IMG/VR virus record: IMGVR_UViG_3300028553_000107
Location: 1 to 33,194 of that record
Strand: one strand, 5' to 3'
DNA from: a virus
Length of the DNA: 33,194 nt
Position numbers and translations under genes: made by a program. Under the pieces are notes generated by a model, which saw only the letters and a list, made by a program, of their open reading frames with translations, searched no databases and was not told the DNA's origin. This document shows positions 1 to 7,779 of this stretch, piece after piece; the stretch's first letter is position 1, and the number at the start of each line of letters is the position of its first letter.

Positions 1-123
1 CAAATTGTCTAAAACTGCAGGCTTTAACAGATTATAATTTTTTGTTGATGGTGACTTCGTTATAAGATCAGTCAAATAACCTCCAATATATCCTGATCCA
101 CCAATGATTAGTATTTTATTCAT
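1..123 (-). CDS. NAD-dependent epimerase/dehydratase, N-terminal part (cut by window edge)
   Basis: Only the first 41 codons are present, because the gene runs off the left edge. The protein starts MNKILIIGGSGYIGGYL, the classic first beta strand and glycine-rich loop (GGSGYIG) of a Rossmann-fold extended short-chain dehydrogenase that binds NAD(P). Such enzymes epimerise, dehydrate or reduce nucleotide sugars. The loop is of the GxxGYIG type and not the GHxGMVG type of GDP-fucose synthase. It is the last visible gene of the minus-strand glycan operon, 70 bases downstream of the next gene. The substrate cannot be deduced from this fragment. Confidence 0.8.
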   Translation of the reverse strand, partial: MNKILIIGGSGYIGGYLTDLITKSPSTKNYNLLKPAVLDNL

Positions 124-193
124 ATATTTTTATATACCAACTTATAAAAAATTTCAATAAGTTTAAAAAATTTTTATATTTAAATTATAATTT

Positions 194-847
194 TTATAAT
201 TTTATTTTGTAATCCATGAATGTTTCTGATTTACCTACGTCAATACTAAAAAATGATTCAGACCATGGTAGAAATTTTATATTTGTTTTTTCACCTATGT
301 TATAGTCGTAAGTTTCTTCCGGCAATAATCGTTTTACATATTTATCCTCTGGTAAATCACCATGCTCCCATTTTTTATCAAAATGAGTTTTTGTATTTGA
401 TATGTTCCATCCTGAACTCATAAGTATATAATCTATTTCAAATGAATTATACATGGCAATATTACCCTCCATCATTCTTCTTAAATAATCACAATCTTCA
501 TAATTACCACCAATGAATCTTTCATCCATAAATCCAATACGTCTAAATAATTCTTTTTTAAATCCAAAAAATCCCCATGCATATAACCCAGCAAATCCAT
601 ATCCTTGTTCTAAAAGATCAAGTACTTTTTCTATGTGTTCTTTTTTTGGTCTAGCTTTATCACTACAAATAATAATAATTTCTGTAGGTGACTCAACAAC
701 ACAATCGTTTATTAGTTTTGAAAATGATGGATAACCATGACCATTTTTCCAAATTGATTCTTCACCTATGTTTTTCAAATGACTGATTAATTCATCTTTC
801 AAAGCGTCCCTATTGCTTGGTACTATTATCGTATAATTTTTATTCAC
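194..847 (-). CDS. GT-A glycosyltransferase (family 2-like), 217 aa
   Basis: This looks like a short nucleotide-sugar-dependent glycosyltransferase. Visible features are a strand IIIICSDKA near residues 57-65 at the position of the usual DxD metal site, then GFFGFKKELFRRIGFMDERF and GGNYEDCDYL (E117-D118), which match the acceptor-side 'FDE-F...EDxDL' signature of GT2 enzymes. The start codon is GTG at 847; the first residues MNKNYTIIVPSN form the first beta strand, so the start is credible. The GTG overlaps the stop codon of the gene relic at 840-929, which suggests the gene was joined to that relic by recombination. At 217 residues it is shorter than typical GT2 enzymes (about 250-300). Acceptor and donor are unknown. 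Confidence 0.75.
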   Translation of the reverse strand: MNKNYTIIVPSNRDALKDELISHLKNIGEESIWKNGHGYPSFSKLINDCVVESPTEIIIICSDKARPKKEHIEKVLDLLEQGYGFAGLYAWGFFGFKKELFRRIGFMDERFIGGNYEDCDYLRRMMEGNIAMYNSFEIDYILMSSGWNISNTKTHFDKKWEHGDLPEDKYVKRLLPEETYDYNIGEKTNIKFLPWSESFFSIDVGKSETFMDYKIKL

Positions 848-929
848 TTTTTTCCCCTTCTTGTATGCGATATACTAGCGAATCGAAAACTGTTACATGT
901 TTCATATCGTATTTTTTATTTAATTTTTT
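840..929 (-). pseudogene. Relic: last ~25 codons of a glycosyltransferase paralogous to the one at 5388-6140
   Basis: Reading the minus strand from just after the stop of the 930-1823 gene gives about 29 open codons ending in TAA at 840-842. The translation runs KKYDMKHVTVFDSLVY then RIQEGEKSE. The intact glycosyltransferase at 5388-6140 ends KKYGMKHVTVMNSIVY then HVQEGEKSE, so 19 of these 25 positions are identical and even the last seven residues (QEGEKSE) match. No start codon or upstream domain remains. The nucleotide sequence has diverged more than the protein, so this is an old duplicate or the tail of a homologue replaced by a different gene. It is a visible scar of gene exchange within the glycan operon. 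Confidence 0.8.
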
Positions 930-1823
930 TTAAAAAACTGGTATCGTTTCGGCTTTACATCCACCAAACCACCACATACATTCCGCAAATGTACTAAGAC
1001 GACTGCAGACCAACATATCACTTTTTGCACCCAATAACATGGTTGCTGCCGAATACTGCATTTGTGTAATATGATCTGGTTTGATATATGTCACGACATT
1101 ATAATCTTTCAAATAATCAAAATATTCTGGTAAAACACTGTCTTTATCACATGTAAGAAAAATAGTTTTTGCTTTTGGTAAAAATTTATCAATTGCATTT
1201 TTATATGTTTCAAAATTATAATCTCTTATAACGCCATCACGTATTTGAGTACAATTAGGAGGATCAAGCTCATGCTTCCAGGTTCTTATTTGTATTGTTA
1301 GTAATGGATATTCAAATTGTTTAGAAACTCTATCTACTTCGGATAATACTTCATTTTTCCATTTAATCTTTTTAATTCCGCTCTGGATTCGATTATATAC
1401 TGTATCACATATAAGATTTCTGTCAAAAAACCAATCAATAGAATGTGTTGAAAACAAATATGCAAGCTTTTTATTTACTATATTAGGATGATCCCCCAGT
1501 ACTTTCGCATCATTTATTAAATCAGGTTGTTCTGTCTCTTCTGATTTTAAAATAAGAAGTCTTGCTGAAATGACAGATTCTCCGAATTCATGAGGACCAT
1601 GGCAAATTAAAGAATCATCAAAAATTTCTCTACAATCAGCAACAAACTCAAACCAATATCTAACTGTCGGTAATACAAAAGATTCTCCAAATTCATATGG
1701 ACTGTATCTAATTAAAAAATCATTAACTCTTGGTAATATATTGGTTTCTCCTATGCTTAAAGCTGTAACAAACGACTTAAGAAAATTACATAAACCAGAT
1801 TCTATTTGAACTGTAAATTTCAT
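930..1823 (-). CDS. Putative fucosyltransferase-like glycosyltransferase, 297 aa
   Basis: The C-terminal half has the layout of the NodZ/alpha-1,6-fucosyltransferase and protein-O-fucosyltransferase superfamily, which transfer sugars from GDP-fucose or related GDP-6-deoxyhexoses. The stretch LLTIQIRTWKHE sits where those enzymes have the HxRRGD-like donor site, FLTCDKDSVLPEYFDYL where they have 'FLATDD', and LLGAKSDMLVCSRLSTFAE where they have the 'GT-SSF' motif. The N-terminal 90 residues carry a repeated GE[TS]x[IV]LPxV/EFGES pattern that I do not recognise. It sits 12 bases downstream of a GT4-like gene and two genes from GDP-mannose dehydratase, which fits a GDP-6-deoxyhexose donor. The family call is from motif layout only and could be wrong. 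Confidence 0.5.
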   Translation of the reverse strand: MKFTVQIESGLCNFLKSFVTALSIGETNILPRVNDFLIRYSPYEFGESFVLPTVRYWFEFVADCREIFDDSLICHGPHEFGESVISARLLILKSEETEQPDLINDAKVLGDHPNIVNKKLAYLFSTHSIDWFFDRNLICDTVYNRIQSGIKKIKWKNEVLSEVDRVSKQFEYPLLTIQIRTWKHELDPPNCTQIRDGVIRDYNFETYKNAIDKFLPKAKTIFLTCDKDSVLPEYFDYLKDYNVVTYIKPDHITQMQYSAATMLLGAKSDMLVCSRLSTFAECMWWFGGCKAETIPVF

Positions 1824-1835
1824 ATAAATTAGATA

Positions 1836-2789
1836 TTATTTGACGAACTCGTTTATCATGCTTGTCCATTTTTCCCGACACCGTTCAAGTGTGTATTCTT
1901 TTGAATAAAATTTACGGGGACTAAATAATTTACGATTATTGATAACGTATCTTATTGTCTGAGTAAAATCTTCGTCATTGGCTATTAATCCCCAAGTCTT
2001 ATCGTCTTTTCTATCCAAATAACAACCCATGGGTCTTGCCACCATTGGTATATCACACGCCCCAATTTCTATCCCAGCAAAATGTCCTTCTTCATTTCCT
2101 GAAGTACAAATGCCACATACTGATGAATTAATTAAAAGTCTGACTGTATTAGTATTAACTCTGTTAAATATGCGTACACGATTTCTACTTTGATGGGGAA
2201 TTACATCCAAAGTGGTGTTATCTTTCATCACCAAGCAAAAATTAAAATCCGGCATTACTTCTATGAGATTTAAAACTCTATGAAAACCTTTTTTATGATA
2301 CGAGGAATCTCCTATAAAAAGGATTGAATTGGGTAACACATCTGGGTGTCTTTCGGGGATGGGTTTAAAAAAATTAAAATCGGATGATTGTTCAATAACC
2401 CGCACATTTTTAGGGTTGATTCTATCTTTATAAAAATTATATGTTTGCTTTGAAGCGAAAACTACACAAGTAGATGTGTTTATAACCTCTGTTTGCATGG
2501 GTTCGTTCATCATATCTTGAATTAAACAAAACGTAGGTACATCGATATTAAGTTTGCGGAAATAAGAACCGTTCCTGATAATATAATCAGGATAAGGTTT
2601 GATGGACTCTATTACATTTGCAAGTATTGAATAATCTGTATATCCATTGCATTTATCTTGAAGATTGGGAAACCAATCCAATAAATCATGCCAAAACGTT
2701 CTTGTATTAGGTATACAGGTCAAGCAATCATTTACCAGCCACCCATTTTTAGATTGTCCCCATTTGGATTTATCTACTATGTTATTCAT
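1836..2789 (-). CDS. GT-B glycosyltransferase, family 4-like, 317 aa
   Basis: The C-terminal domain is recognisable as a group 1 (GT4) glycosyltransferase. ILFIGDSSYHKKGFHRVLNL (residues 156-175) is the beta strand and basic loop that opens the donor-binding domain, and EEGHFAGIEIGACDIPMVA (233-251) corresponds to the E-x7-E nucleotide-sugar motif. The acceptor half (1-150) is shorter than in bacterial GT4 enzymes, so the whole protein is somewhat compact. It follows the gmd gene by one base (gmd starts further upstream; this gene ends 12 bases before the 930-1823 gene begins). Likely role: adding one sugar to a surface or virion glycan. Donor and linkage are unknown. Confidence 0.8.
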   Translation of the reverse strand: MNNIVDKSKWGQSKNGWLVNDCLTCIPNTRTFWHDLLDWFPNLQDKCNGYTDYSILANVIESIKPYPDYIIRNGSYFRKLNIDVPTFCLIQDMMNEPMQTEVINTSTCVVFASKQTYNFYKDRINPKNVRVIEQSSDFNFFKPIPERHPDVLPNSILFIGDSSYHKKGFHRVLNLIEVMPDFNFCLVMKDNTTLDVIPHQSRNRVRIFNRVNTNTVRLLINSSVCGICTSGNEEGHFAGIEIGACDIPMVARPMGCYLDRKDDKTWGLIANDEDFTQTIRYVINNRKLFSPRKFYSKEYTLERCREKWTSMINEFVK

Positions 2790-2790
2790 G

Positions 2791-3768
2791 TTATGTCGTT
2801 TTTTTATAAAAATCTAACCAATATTCAATCATCTCGTCCATTAATTGTTCAAACGTATAATCAGGTTTCCACCCTAATTCGGTTGTAATTTTGGTACAAT
2901 CACCTCTTAGGTATGGCAATTCTTCAGGTCTTAAAAATTTCGGATCTTGCACAATATAATCTTTGTAATTTAATTGTAATTTATCAAAAACATAGTTACA
3001 CATATCTCTAACAGAACGTGTTTCTCCTGTTGCCACTACCCAATCATCAGGTTTATTATGTTGTAATATTAAATGCATTGCCCGTACATAATCTTTTGAA
3101 TGACCCCAATCTCTTTTAGAGTCCAAATTACCCATCACTAATTTGTCTTTCATACCTAATTTAATTTCTATTGCGGTTTTAACCACTTTGTTTGTTACAA
3201 AGTTACTGCCACGTCTTGGTGATTCGTGATTAAATAAAATACCATTACTCGCAAATAATTTATATGCTCTTCTATAATTACGAACTATATTGTATCCAAA
3301 TACCTTTGAACAACCATAAGGACTAACAGGGTTCATAACTGTTGTTTCCTTTTGAGAACCATCTTCTTCTACGGATAAACCAAACATTTCTGAACTACTT
3401 GCTTGATACAATTTAGCATTTGGGCATGCATGTTTATATGCCTCCAATATATTAATAACACCCAATGCATTTGTTTGTACTGTAAATTGTGGAATATCAA
3501 AACTTATTCTGACATGAGATTGAGCGGCTAGATTGTAAATTTCATCTGGTTGTATTTCCCGCAACAACCTTTCCATTACTCCTTGATCTAACAAATCACC
3601 ATAATGCACATGTATTTTATCTCTTACCGAGTCCAATCTTGTTTGTTGATGTTCAGGCATAGAATTTCTGCGCACAATTCCATATATTTCATATCCTAAC
3701 GAAATCAGATGTTCGGTCAAATAGCTTCCATCTTGTCCATTTATACCTGTAATAAATGCTTTTTTCAT
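2791..3768 (-). CDS. gmd: GDP-mannose 4,6-dehydratase
   Basis: The enzyme converts GDP-D-mannose to GDP-4-keto-6-deoxy-D-mannose, the branch point to GDP-fucose, GDP-rhamnose and GDP-perosamine. The protein opens with the NADP loop GINGQDGSYL (residues 8-17), has the RR motif (EIYGIVRRNS), YNLAAQSHVRISF, the catalytic ASSSEMFG and YGCSK (Ser/Glu and Tyr-x3-Lys) and the substrate motif NHESPRRG, all typical of GMD. At 325 residues it is slightly shorter than the E. coli enzyme. A TATAAATA box lies 11 bases upstream of the start, the only clear one in the operon. The gene may head the sub-operon that includes the two downstream glycosyltransferases. No GDP-fucose synthase is visible, whereas an aminotransferase is next door, so a perosamine-like product is a fair inference. 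Confidence 0.95.
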   Translation of the reverse strand: MKKAFITGINGQDGSYLTEHLISLGYEIYGIVRRNSMPEHQQTRLDSVRDKIHVHYGDLLDQGVMERLLREIQPDEIYNLAAQSHVRISFDIPQFTVQTNALGVINILEAYKHACPNAKLYQASSSEMFGLSVEEDGSQKETTVMNPVSPYGCSKVFGYNIVRNYRRAYKLFASNGILFNHESPRRGSNFVTNKVVKTAIEIKLGMKDKLVMGNLDSKRDWGHSKDYVRAMHLILQHNKPDDWVVATGETRSVRDMCNYVFDKLQLNYKDYIVQDPKFLRPEELPYLRGDCTKITTELGWKPDYTFEQLMDEMIEYWLDFYKKTT

Positions 3769-3779
3769 GTTTATAGTCG

Positions 3780-3787
3780 TATTTATA
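3780..3787 (-). promoter_or_regulatory. TATAAATA late-promoter-like box before gmd
   Basis: A full TATAAATA on the minus strand ends 11 bases before the gmd start codon. This equals the T4 late -10 consensus. It is the only exact one found in the glycan operon, so gmd and the genes after it may have late expression. Confidence 0.45.
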
Positions 3788-3819
3788 ATCGCAATAAATA
3801 TTGCAATAGTTATTACTTT

Positions 3820-4428
3820 TTAAAATGTCCCATGACCAGAAAACACTGACATTTTTGTTAAATCTGGCCAATCTTGGTATTTCCATTTTCTTGGTTTTGT
3901 TTCAATCGCTTGTGTTAACTTATTAAGTCCTAACTGCGCTGTCTCTGGTGTCATATAGTAATGGTATCCCATTATCTGAATATTTTGTTCTCTCCAAGGT
4001 ATATCAGGTAAACGTCCATCATAACTCATTTTTTTGAGTATAACTGCATCTTCTTTATTATCCAGTAATATCATTCCTCCACGACCCAAGCTTAAATGTT
4101 TTTGGAATTGAAAACTTAGACACATATAAGTATTTGGGATATAGCTATTTTTTTCCCATAATACTGCAGCATCAATTATTTTTTTATCATCATAATTTAA
4201 ATTATAAAAATTATCCCATTGTTCATCTCTCCAATTTAATTTTATTTTTAATTTATTGGCCAACATGGGTATGGACAAATATGTACGTACCGGAACACTA
4301 ATTTTTGTTATATTGTTTAATCTTAAACATAATTCAATACCATGCGTACAACTATCAATAGCCACTGCATAAGGCGCATTAAAAAAAAGCGCAATTTCAT
4401 TTTCAAATTTTGTTACTGTGTTAAACAT
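3820..4428 (-). CDS. DegT/DnrJ/EryC1-type sugar aminotransferase, shortened (202 aa)
   Basis: PLP-dependent aminotransferases of this family transfer an amino group from glutamate to a keto-sugar nucleotide. Here FENEIALFFNAPYAVAIDSC corresponds to the N-terminal 'FE-EfA-ytGa-yavavsSGT', IIDAAVLWE to the PLP-ring aspartate motif 'EDaAqa', and SFQFQKHLSLGRGG to the motif with the Schiff-base lysine ('SF-p-K-lttGeGG'). All core PLP residues seem kept, but the protein is about half the usual 370 residues: the linker between the fold's early strands is compressed and the C-terminal domain is absent after ALGLNKL-like helix residues. Placed beside gmd, it could make a GDP-4-amino-4,6-dideoxy sugar as PerA does. 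Whether the short form is catalytically active is uncertain. Confidence 0.75.
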   Translation of the reverse strand: MFNTVTKFENEIALFFNAPYAVAIDSCTHGIELCLRLNNITKISVPVRTYLSIPMLANKLKIKLNWRDEQWDNFYNLNYDDKKIIDAAVLWEKNSYIPNTYMCLSFQFQKHLSLGRGGMILLDNKEDAVILKKMSYDGRLPDIPWREQNIQIMGYHYYMTPETAQLGLNKLTQAIETKPRKWKYQDWPDLTKMSVFSGHGTF

Positions 4429-4429
4429 T

Positions 4430-4954
4430 TTAGTTATTATAACTTAATTTTTTTGCATTAGAAATAGCTTTGGTGCCATCAATTTTTTTAGTTAATACTG
4501 CAGGATTTCCTTTATATACACCCCATTCTTCGGTATCACCTAATAATAAACTTCCGGCAGCCAATAATACACCTTTTCTTAATCTGGAACCTGGTAGTAC
4601 GATTGAATTTGTTCCTATATTAGAAAATTCATCCATAATTACAGGTTCTATAATTTGCTTGCCTTTTAGTTCATGCGGTATCATTGCTCCAAACAAACCG
4701 CTATCGTCAAATCTGTCAGATCCGCATATTATTCTAGCTCCTGCCATTATGTTGTTAAATCCTTTAGCAATAAAGTTAGCAGTTTTACCTCCTAAAATAG
4801 TTACATAAGGACTGATGTGTACATAATTACCAATTGATATTTGTGTTGTACAATAAAACCCTTTATCTATAGCAACATGATTATATATGATACAATTATC
4901 TTTTTGTTTTATTACAATATCTAAATCTAAAATTACATCCTCGCCAATTTTCAC
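4430..4954 (-). CDS. Left-handed beta-helix (hexapeptide-repeat) acyltransferase, 174 aa
   Basis: The sequence is a run of imperfect hexapeptide repeats of the [LIV]-G-x4 kind, for example ISIGNYVHISPYVTILGG, FNNIMAGARIICG and SNIGTNSIVLPGSRLRKG, ending with VLLAAGSLLLGD and VYKGNPAVLTKKI, the usual C-terminal cap of sugar O- or N-acetyltransferases that use acetyl-CoA. A histidine at IYNHVAIDKG is a possible catalytic base. It ends 1 base before the aminotransferase begins and overlaps the cupin gene by 4 bases. With gmd and the aminotransferase it would complete a GDP-N-acyl-perosamine-like pathway (PerB role), although a different acceptor sugar is equally possible. Confidence 0.85.
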   Translation of the reverse strand: MKIGEDVILDLDIVIKQKDNCIIYNHVAIDKGFYCTTQISIGNYVHISPYVTILGGKTANFIAKGFNNIMAGARIICGSDRFDDSGLFGAMIPHELKGKQIIEPVIMDEFSNIGTNSIVLPGSRLRKGVLLAAGSLLLGDTEEWGVYKGNPAVLTKKIDGTKAISNAKKLSYNN

Positions 4955-5364
4955 AAAATAAATCTTTTATCAATTTTTTGACCATAATACGGACCAGTTT
5001 TATATTCATAAACAAATGTATCATCTTCTAATATTAAATAATTATGCCCGCCTGCAAATGTAAAACTAGCATCTCCAGCTGATAATATCGGCTCCGCAAT
5101 TATAATATCATCTATATCATAAAAAATACATTGTACTTTTCCTTTTATAACACACCAACTTTCTTGTGGTATATAATTTTCATCATGTCTTGGATTGATA
5201 ATATGCTTGTGCGGCTTGAATGTTTGTCCTTTAGGCAGCTTTAATGCAGCACATTGCAAGTATGCTTCTTCCGAACTTAAATCTAGGCGCTTGGATACAA
5301 TGTCACTACTTCTTACAATTTGATGAAGAAGCTTACCGTTAATTTTAGAGTATATTTTTTCCAT
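4951..5364 (-). CDS. Cupin-fold protein, 137 aa
   Basis: This is a single-domain beta-barrel protein. Motif 1 is visible as PHKHIINPRHDENYIPQESW (H-x-H followed by a late E) and then VIKGKVQCIFYD, and motif 2 as GDASFTFAGGHNYLILEDD, giving His/Glu ligands for one metal ion. Cupins in sugar operons act as keto-isomerases or epimerases, or bind the product sugar. The C-terminus FVYEYKTGPYYGQKIDKRF is distinctive. The gene is translationally coupled (4-base overlap) to the acyltransferase, and 23 bases separate it from the glycosyltransferase upstream. The substrate is not evident. Confidence 0.7.
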   Translation of the reverse strand: MEKIYSKINGKLLHQIVRSSDIVSKRLDLSSEEAYLQCAALKLPKGQTFKPHKHIINPRHDENYIPQESWCVIKGKVQCIFYDIDDIIIAEPILSAGDASFTFAGGHNYLILEDDTFVYEYKTGPYYGQKIDKRFIL

Positions 5365-5387
5365 AATAAATAATTTGTTTTTATATA

Positions 5388-6140
5388 TTATTCGCTCTTT
5401 TCCCCTTCTTGAACATGATACACAATCGAATTCATCACTGTGACATGCTTCATTCCATATTTTTTTTCTAAAATGTCCTCGAAGAAATAAACATCTCCCG
5501 GTTTATATACAGGTCTGTCGTTTGGATATCCGGCGTATTTGATTCCGTCAATTTTAAATACATTTCCGGGCGGATACAATCCCGCTTCTATAAATCTTTG
5601 TTTTTCAAAAACACACGGCATAAGAAGACCCCAAGGCTTTATTTCGTCTTTGGATATTGTTTTGGTATATTTTTCAAATTCAGCACGATTGAAACTTTCT
5701 GGAGTCATTCCAAAGTTTTTTGGAATTCCATGCCGTTCTGTCGCTACATTAATTCGCCCACTTTCCACCAGTCTGCTACAGGGAATATTAATTCCGTCAT
5801 GATATTTTAATAAATTGTCCAGCCAATTTGGTGAAAATCCCATATCCGAATTTACAAAACAAATGTTGTCATATTTGCTACTGGTTGCGCCAAAATTCCA
5901 ACACCGGTAAACCCGGTTAAGATAAAAATCATTCGGAGATTTATCCCTGTAAATTGTATGGGGTATTTGCATTTCCGTAAGCGTGATTTCTATTTCCGGA
6001 GTAGGATCATTTGCAACTATCCGATAGCTTACATCCCAATCTTTGGATTTACACAAATCACTGTTCAACTGATTGTAAATAAAATTTAAATATTTTTTTG
6101 ATTTAAAAATTAAACAAACTAACTCAATATTTTTTTTCAT
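5388..6140 (-). CDS. GT-A glycosyltransferase, 250 aa
   Basis: The fold is a GT2-like nucleotide-sugar transferase: an N-terminal strand MKKNIELVCLIFKSKKYL, a metal-site region FVNSDMGFSPNWLDNLL (S98-D99-M100), and a C-terminal PGDVYFFEDILEKKYGMKH. I chose the ATG at 6140, not the longer reading that begins at 6167, because this ATG overlaps the TGA of the methyltransferase as ATGA, the coupling seen throughout this operon, and because MKKNIEL begins the first beta strand. Its last 25 codons have a diverged second copy at 840-929. The donor and acceptor are unknown. Confidence 0.8.
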   Translation of the reverse strand: MKKNIELVCLIFKSKKYLNFIYNQLNSDLCKSKDWDVSYRIVANDPTPEIEITLTEMQIPHTIYRDKSPNDFYLNRVYRCWNFGATSSKYDNICFVNSDMGFSPNWLDNLLKYHDGINIPCSRLVESGRINVATERHGIPKNFGMTPESFNRAEFEKYTKTISKDEIKPWGLLMPCVFEKQRFIEAGLYPPGNVFKIDGIKYAGYPNDRPVYKPGDVYFFEDILEKKYGMKHVTVMNSIVYHVQEGEKSE

Positions 6141-6739
6141 TTGTTTTTTACCTGAAAAATATTCCATTCAAACGAAAAAGGATCCCCGAACCAATAAGGT
6201 CCGACGGCTCTTGCCATTTTTTTATTGCTCATTTTAACTATTTCCATCATTTTTTCATAAGAATAAAAATAAATCATAGCTTGATTCAAATCACTTAAAA
6301 TTAAACTTGATAGTTTTGTTTTTTCTGGATTTAGCGAAGCAAACTGAAAACTAAACCAAGCACCTTCTTTCAGATTAACCTCATTAATAATTCTCAAAAC
6401 TTCTTGTTCGTGACAATGTTGAAAGGTAAGATGGCTAATTGCAAAGTCTACCGGTTCAATTTGTTTTAAATTTTTTGATATAACTGTTTTTAAGCATAGA
6501 GATTCCACATTTTTAAGAGCAATTTCCGAAACATCACAACCTATTACTTTATTGTTTTTTGATAATTCTTTGATTGCCTCTCCTCGTCCCACACCAATTT
6601 CTAAAATTATTTTATTTTCAGGCAAATCTAATTTGTGATAATTCAGAATTTCACCCAGTCCAGAAGATGTTACAAAGTTTTTATCATCTGTTCTGATATG
6701 AAAATCGTCCCATTGATTTTCTTTGTATGTTTTTGTCAT
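6137..6739 (-). CDS. Class I SAM-dependent methyltransferase, 200 aa
   Basis: Motif I is LEIGVGRGE (residues 46-54), the SAM-binding loop, followed by IGCDVSE with the acidic residue (D69) that binds the ribose. FAISHLTFQHC is motif IV and EVNLKEGAWFSFQF the post-motif strand, a layout like Methyltransf_11/25 small-molecule enzymes. Within a glycan operon the likely job is to methylate a sugar or a glycan end. It overlaps the following glycosyltransferase start by ATGA. A GTAAATT sequence lies just before its own start, a weak match to the TAAATA box. The target atom cannot be told from sequence. Confidence 0.85.
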   Translation of the reverse strand: MTKTYKENQWDDFHIRTDDKNFVTSSGLGEILNYHKLDLPENKIILEIGVGRGEAIKELSKNNKVIGCDVSEIALKNVESLCLKTVISKNLKQIEPVDFAISHLTFQHCHEQEVLRIINEVNLKEGAWFSFQFASLNPEKTKLSSLILSDLNQAMIYFYSYEKMMEIVKMSNKKMARAVGPYWFGDPFSFEWNIFQVKNK

Positions 6740-6764
6740 ATAAATTTACTCAGGTTTAAGAATT

Positions 6765-7547
6765 TTATTTCTTAAGCTTTTCGGCATATAATTCTATCAA
6801 TACTTTTTTTTCTTTTGGATTTGACAAATTTTTCAATTCATACCATGCAGGAATTATGTTTTCTGGCAATTTTTCCACAGTGAGCGTTTCTTCATCTATC
6901 AAACGATCCAATTCCCAGCCTTTTTGTCCCAAAGAGCGATAATTCAAATACTTTTCAACAATGTTATCGTCATTACTAAACCCCTTATGAATTACACTCA
7001 CATCTACTGGGCACCCCTTTATGGTTCCTTGAGGAACTTGACCATGATGCAATCCCTTCGTATCGGGAAACCAAAGTCTTTGAGGCTGACCCCACAATGG
7101 AAACCAATGCATATGCAAATTGTGATATCCCTGATCGACTCGATACCACACATCAGATCTCCACAAATTATAGTGTCCGAAGCAAGGAAGATCTATACCT
7201 TTGTCATCTAATTTTTTGCACAAACGCCGCAGATTGTCGTCAATCAGAAGTCTTCCATCCAGTATAAGATCTCCGTCCAGCCACAAAATCCAATTCACAT
7301 CCGGGTGTTCTTTTAATAGAAGTCTGTAAAGTTCTCCTTTGCATATTAATTCTTCATTAAAACGGTTAGTAGGACTGTATAAAACTGTGGTTTTATGCTT
7401 ATACTTTTCATATATCTCACGACTATTGTCCGTGCTGGCGTGATCCCATATGTAAATGTGGTTACACGGTTCCATGCATCGGAACCAATTTTCCAAGTTT
7501 CCTCGGGACGCTTCGTTTCTTAGTTGACCGAATCCTATAATTTTCAT
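6765..7547 (-). CDS. Glycosyltransferase, GT2/GT92-like, 260 aa
   Basis: MKIIGFGQLRNEA, then MEPCNHIYIWDHASTDNSRE and WILWLDGDLILDG (DGD at 91-93) are the N-terminal strand, the 'DD-STDgT' nucleotide site and the DxD metal site of GT-A enzymes that begin 'RNE' (Glyco_tranf_2_4 type). The start was placed at the ATG at 7547 because it lies one base after the TAA of the previous gene (TAATATG) and begins directly with the first beta strand; a longer reading from 7598 would overlap the upstream gene by 50 bases. Many Trp and His residues fill the C-terminal half (GYHNLHMHWFPLWG). The donor is unknown. Confidence 0.8.
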   Translation of the reverse strand: MKIIGFGQLRNEASRGNLENWFRCMEPCNHIYIWDHASTDNSREIYEKYKHKTTVLYSPTNRFNEELICKGELYRLLLKEHPDVNWILWLDGDLILDGRLLIDDNLRRLCKKLDDKGIDLPCFGHYNLWRSDVWYRVDQGYHNLHMHWFPLWGQPQRLWFPDTKGLHHGQVPQGTIKGCPVDVSVIHKGFSNDDNIVEKYLNYRSLGQKGWELDRLIDEETLTVEKLPENIIPAWYELKNLSNPKEKKVLIELYAEKLKK

Positions 7548-7548
7548 A

Positions 7549-7779
7549 TTAACAGATTTTTCCTCCTTGTATGCTATTTGTTCCCCAATCTTTTTCAAGT
7601 GTTTTTACAAAAATATGACTTTCATTTATTTCTTTTGTGATTGCACGGTTTTGTAAAAACTTATTTAGATTCGATCCGAAATATTCAATATCTTTTTGAG
7701 ACATAAAACTGGAGTCATTAGTATATTTAAATTCTAAATTTTTAAAATTTGTTCCTATTGCGACACAATCCATATTCAT
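7549..7779 (-). CDS. Small orphan protein in glycan operon, 76 aa
   Basis: I do not recognise this protein. It is short, soluble and without membrane segments or cysteine pairs. Its start overlaps the stop of the UDP-GlcNAc 2-epimerase gene as ATGA (a second ATG lies two codons later), and its stop is one base before the next start, so it is placed as a true member of the operon. Residues 56-76 (IFVKTLEKDWGTNSIQGGKI) look like an extended tail of a larger enzyme, so the gene may itself be a remnant that kept an open frame. Confidence 0.55.
   Translation of the reverse strand: MNMDCVAIGTNFKNLEFKYTNDSSFMSQKDIEYFGSNLNKFLQNRAITKEINESHIFVKTLEKDWGTNSIQGGKIC

Noticed and set aside
3689-3886. A 65-codon minus-strand reading frame spanning the gmd start
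   Set aside because: It overlaps the first 80 bases of gmd and the end of the aminotransferase gene, and its product is Tyr/Lys/Asn rich without a fold; it is a shadow frame.
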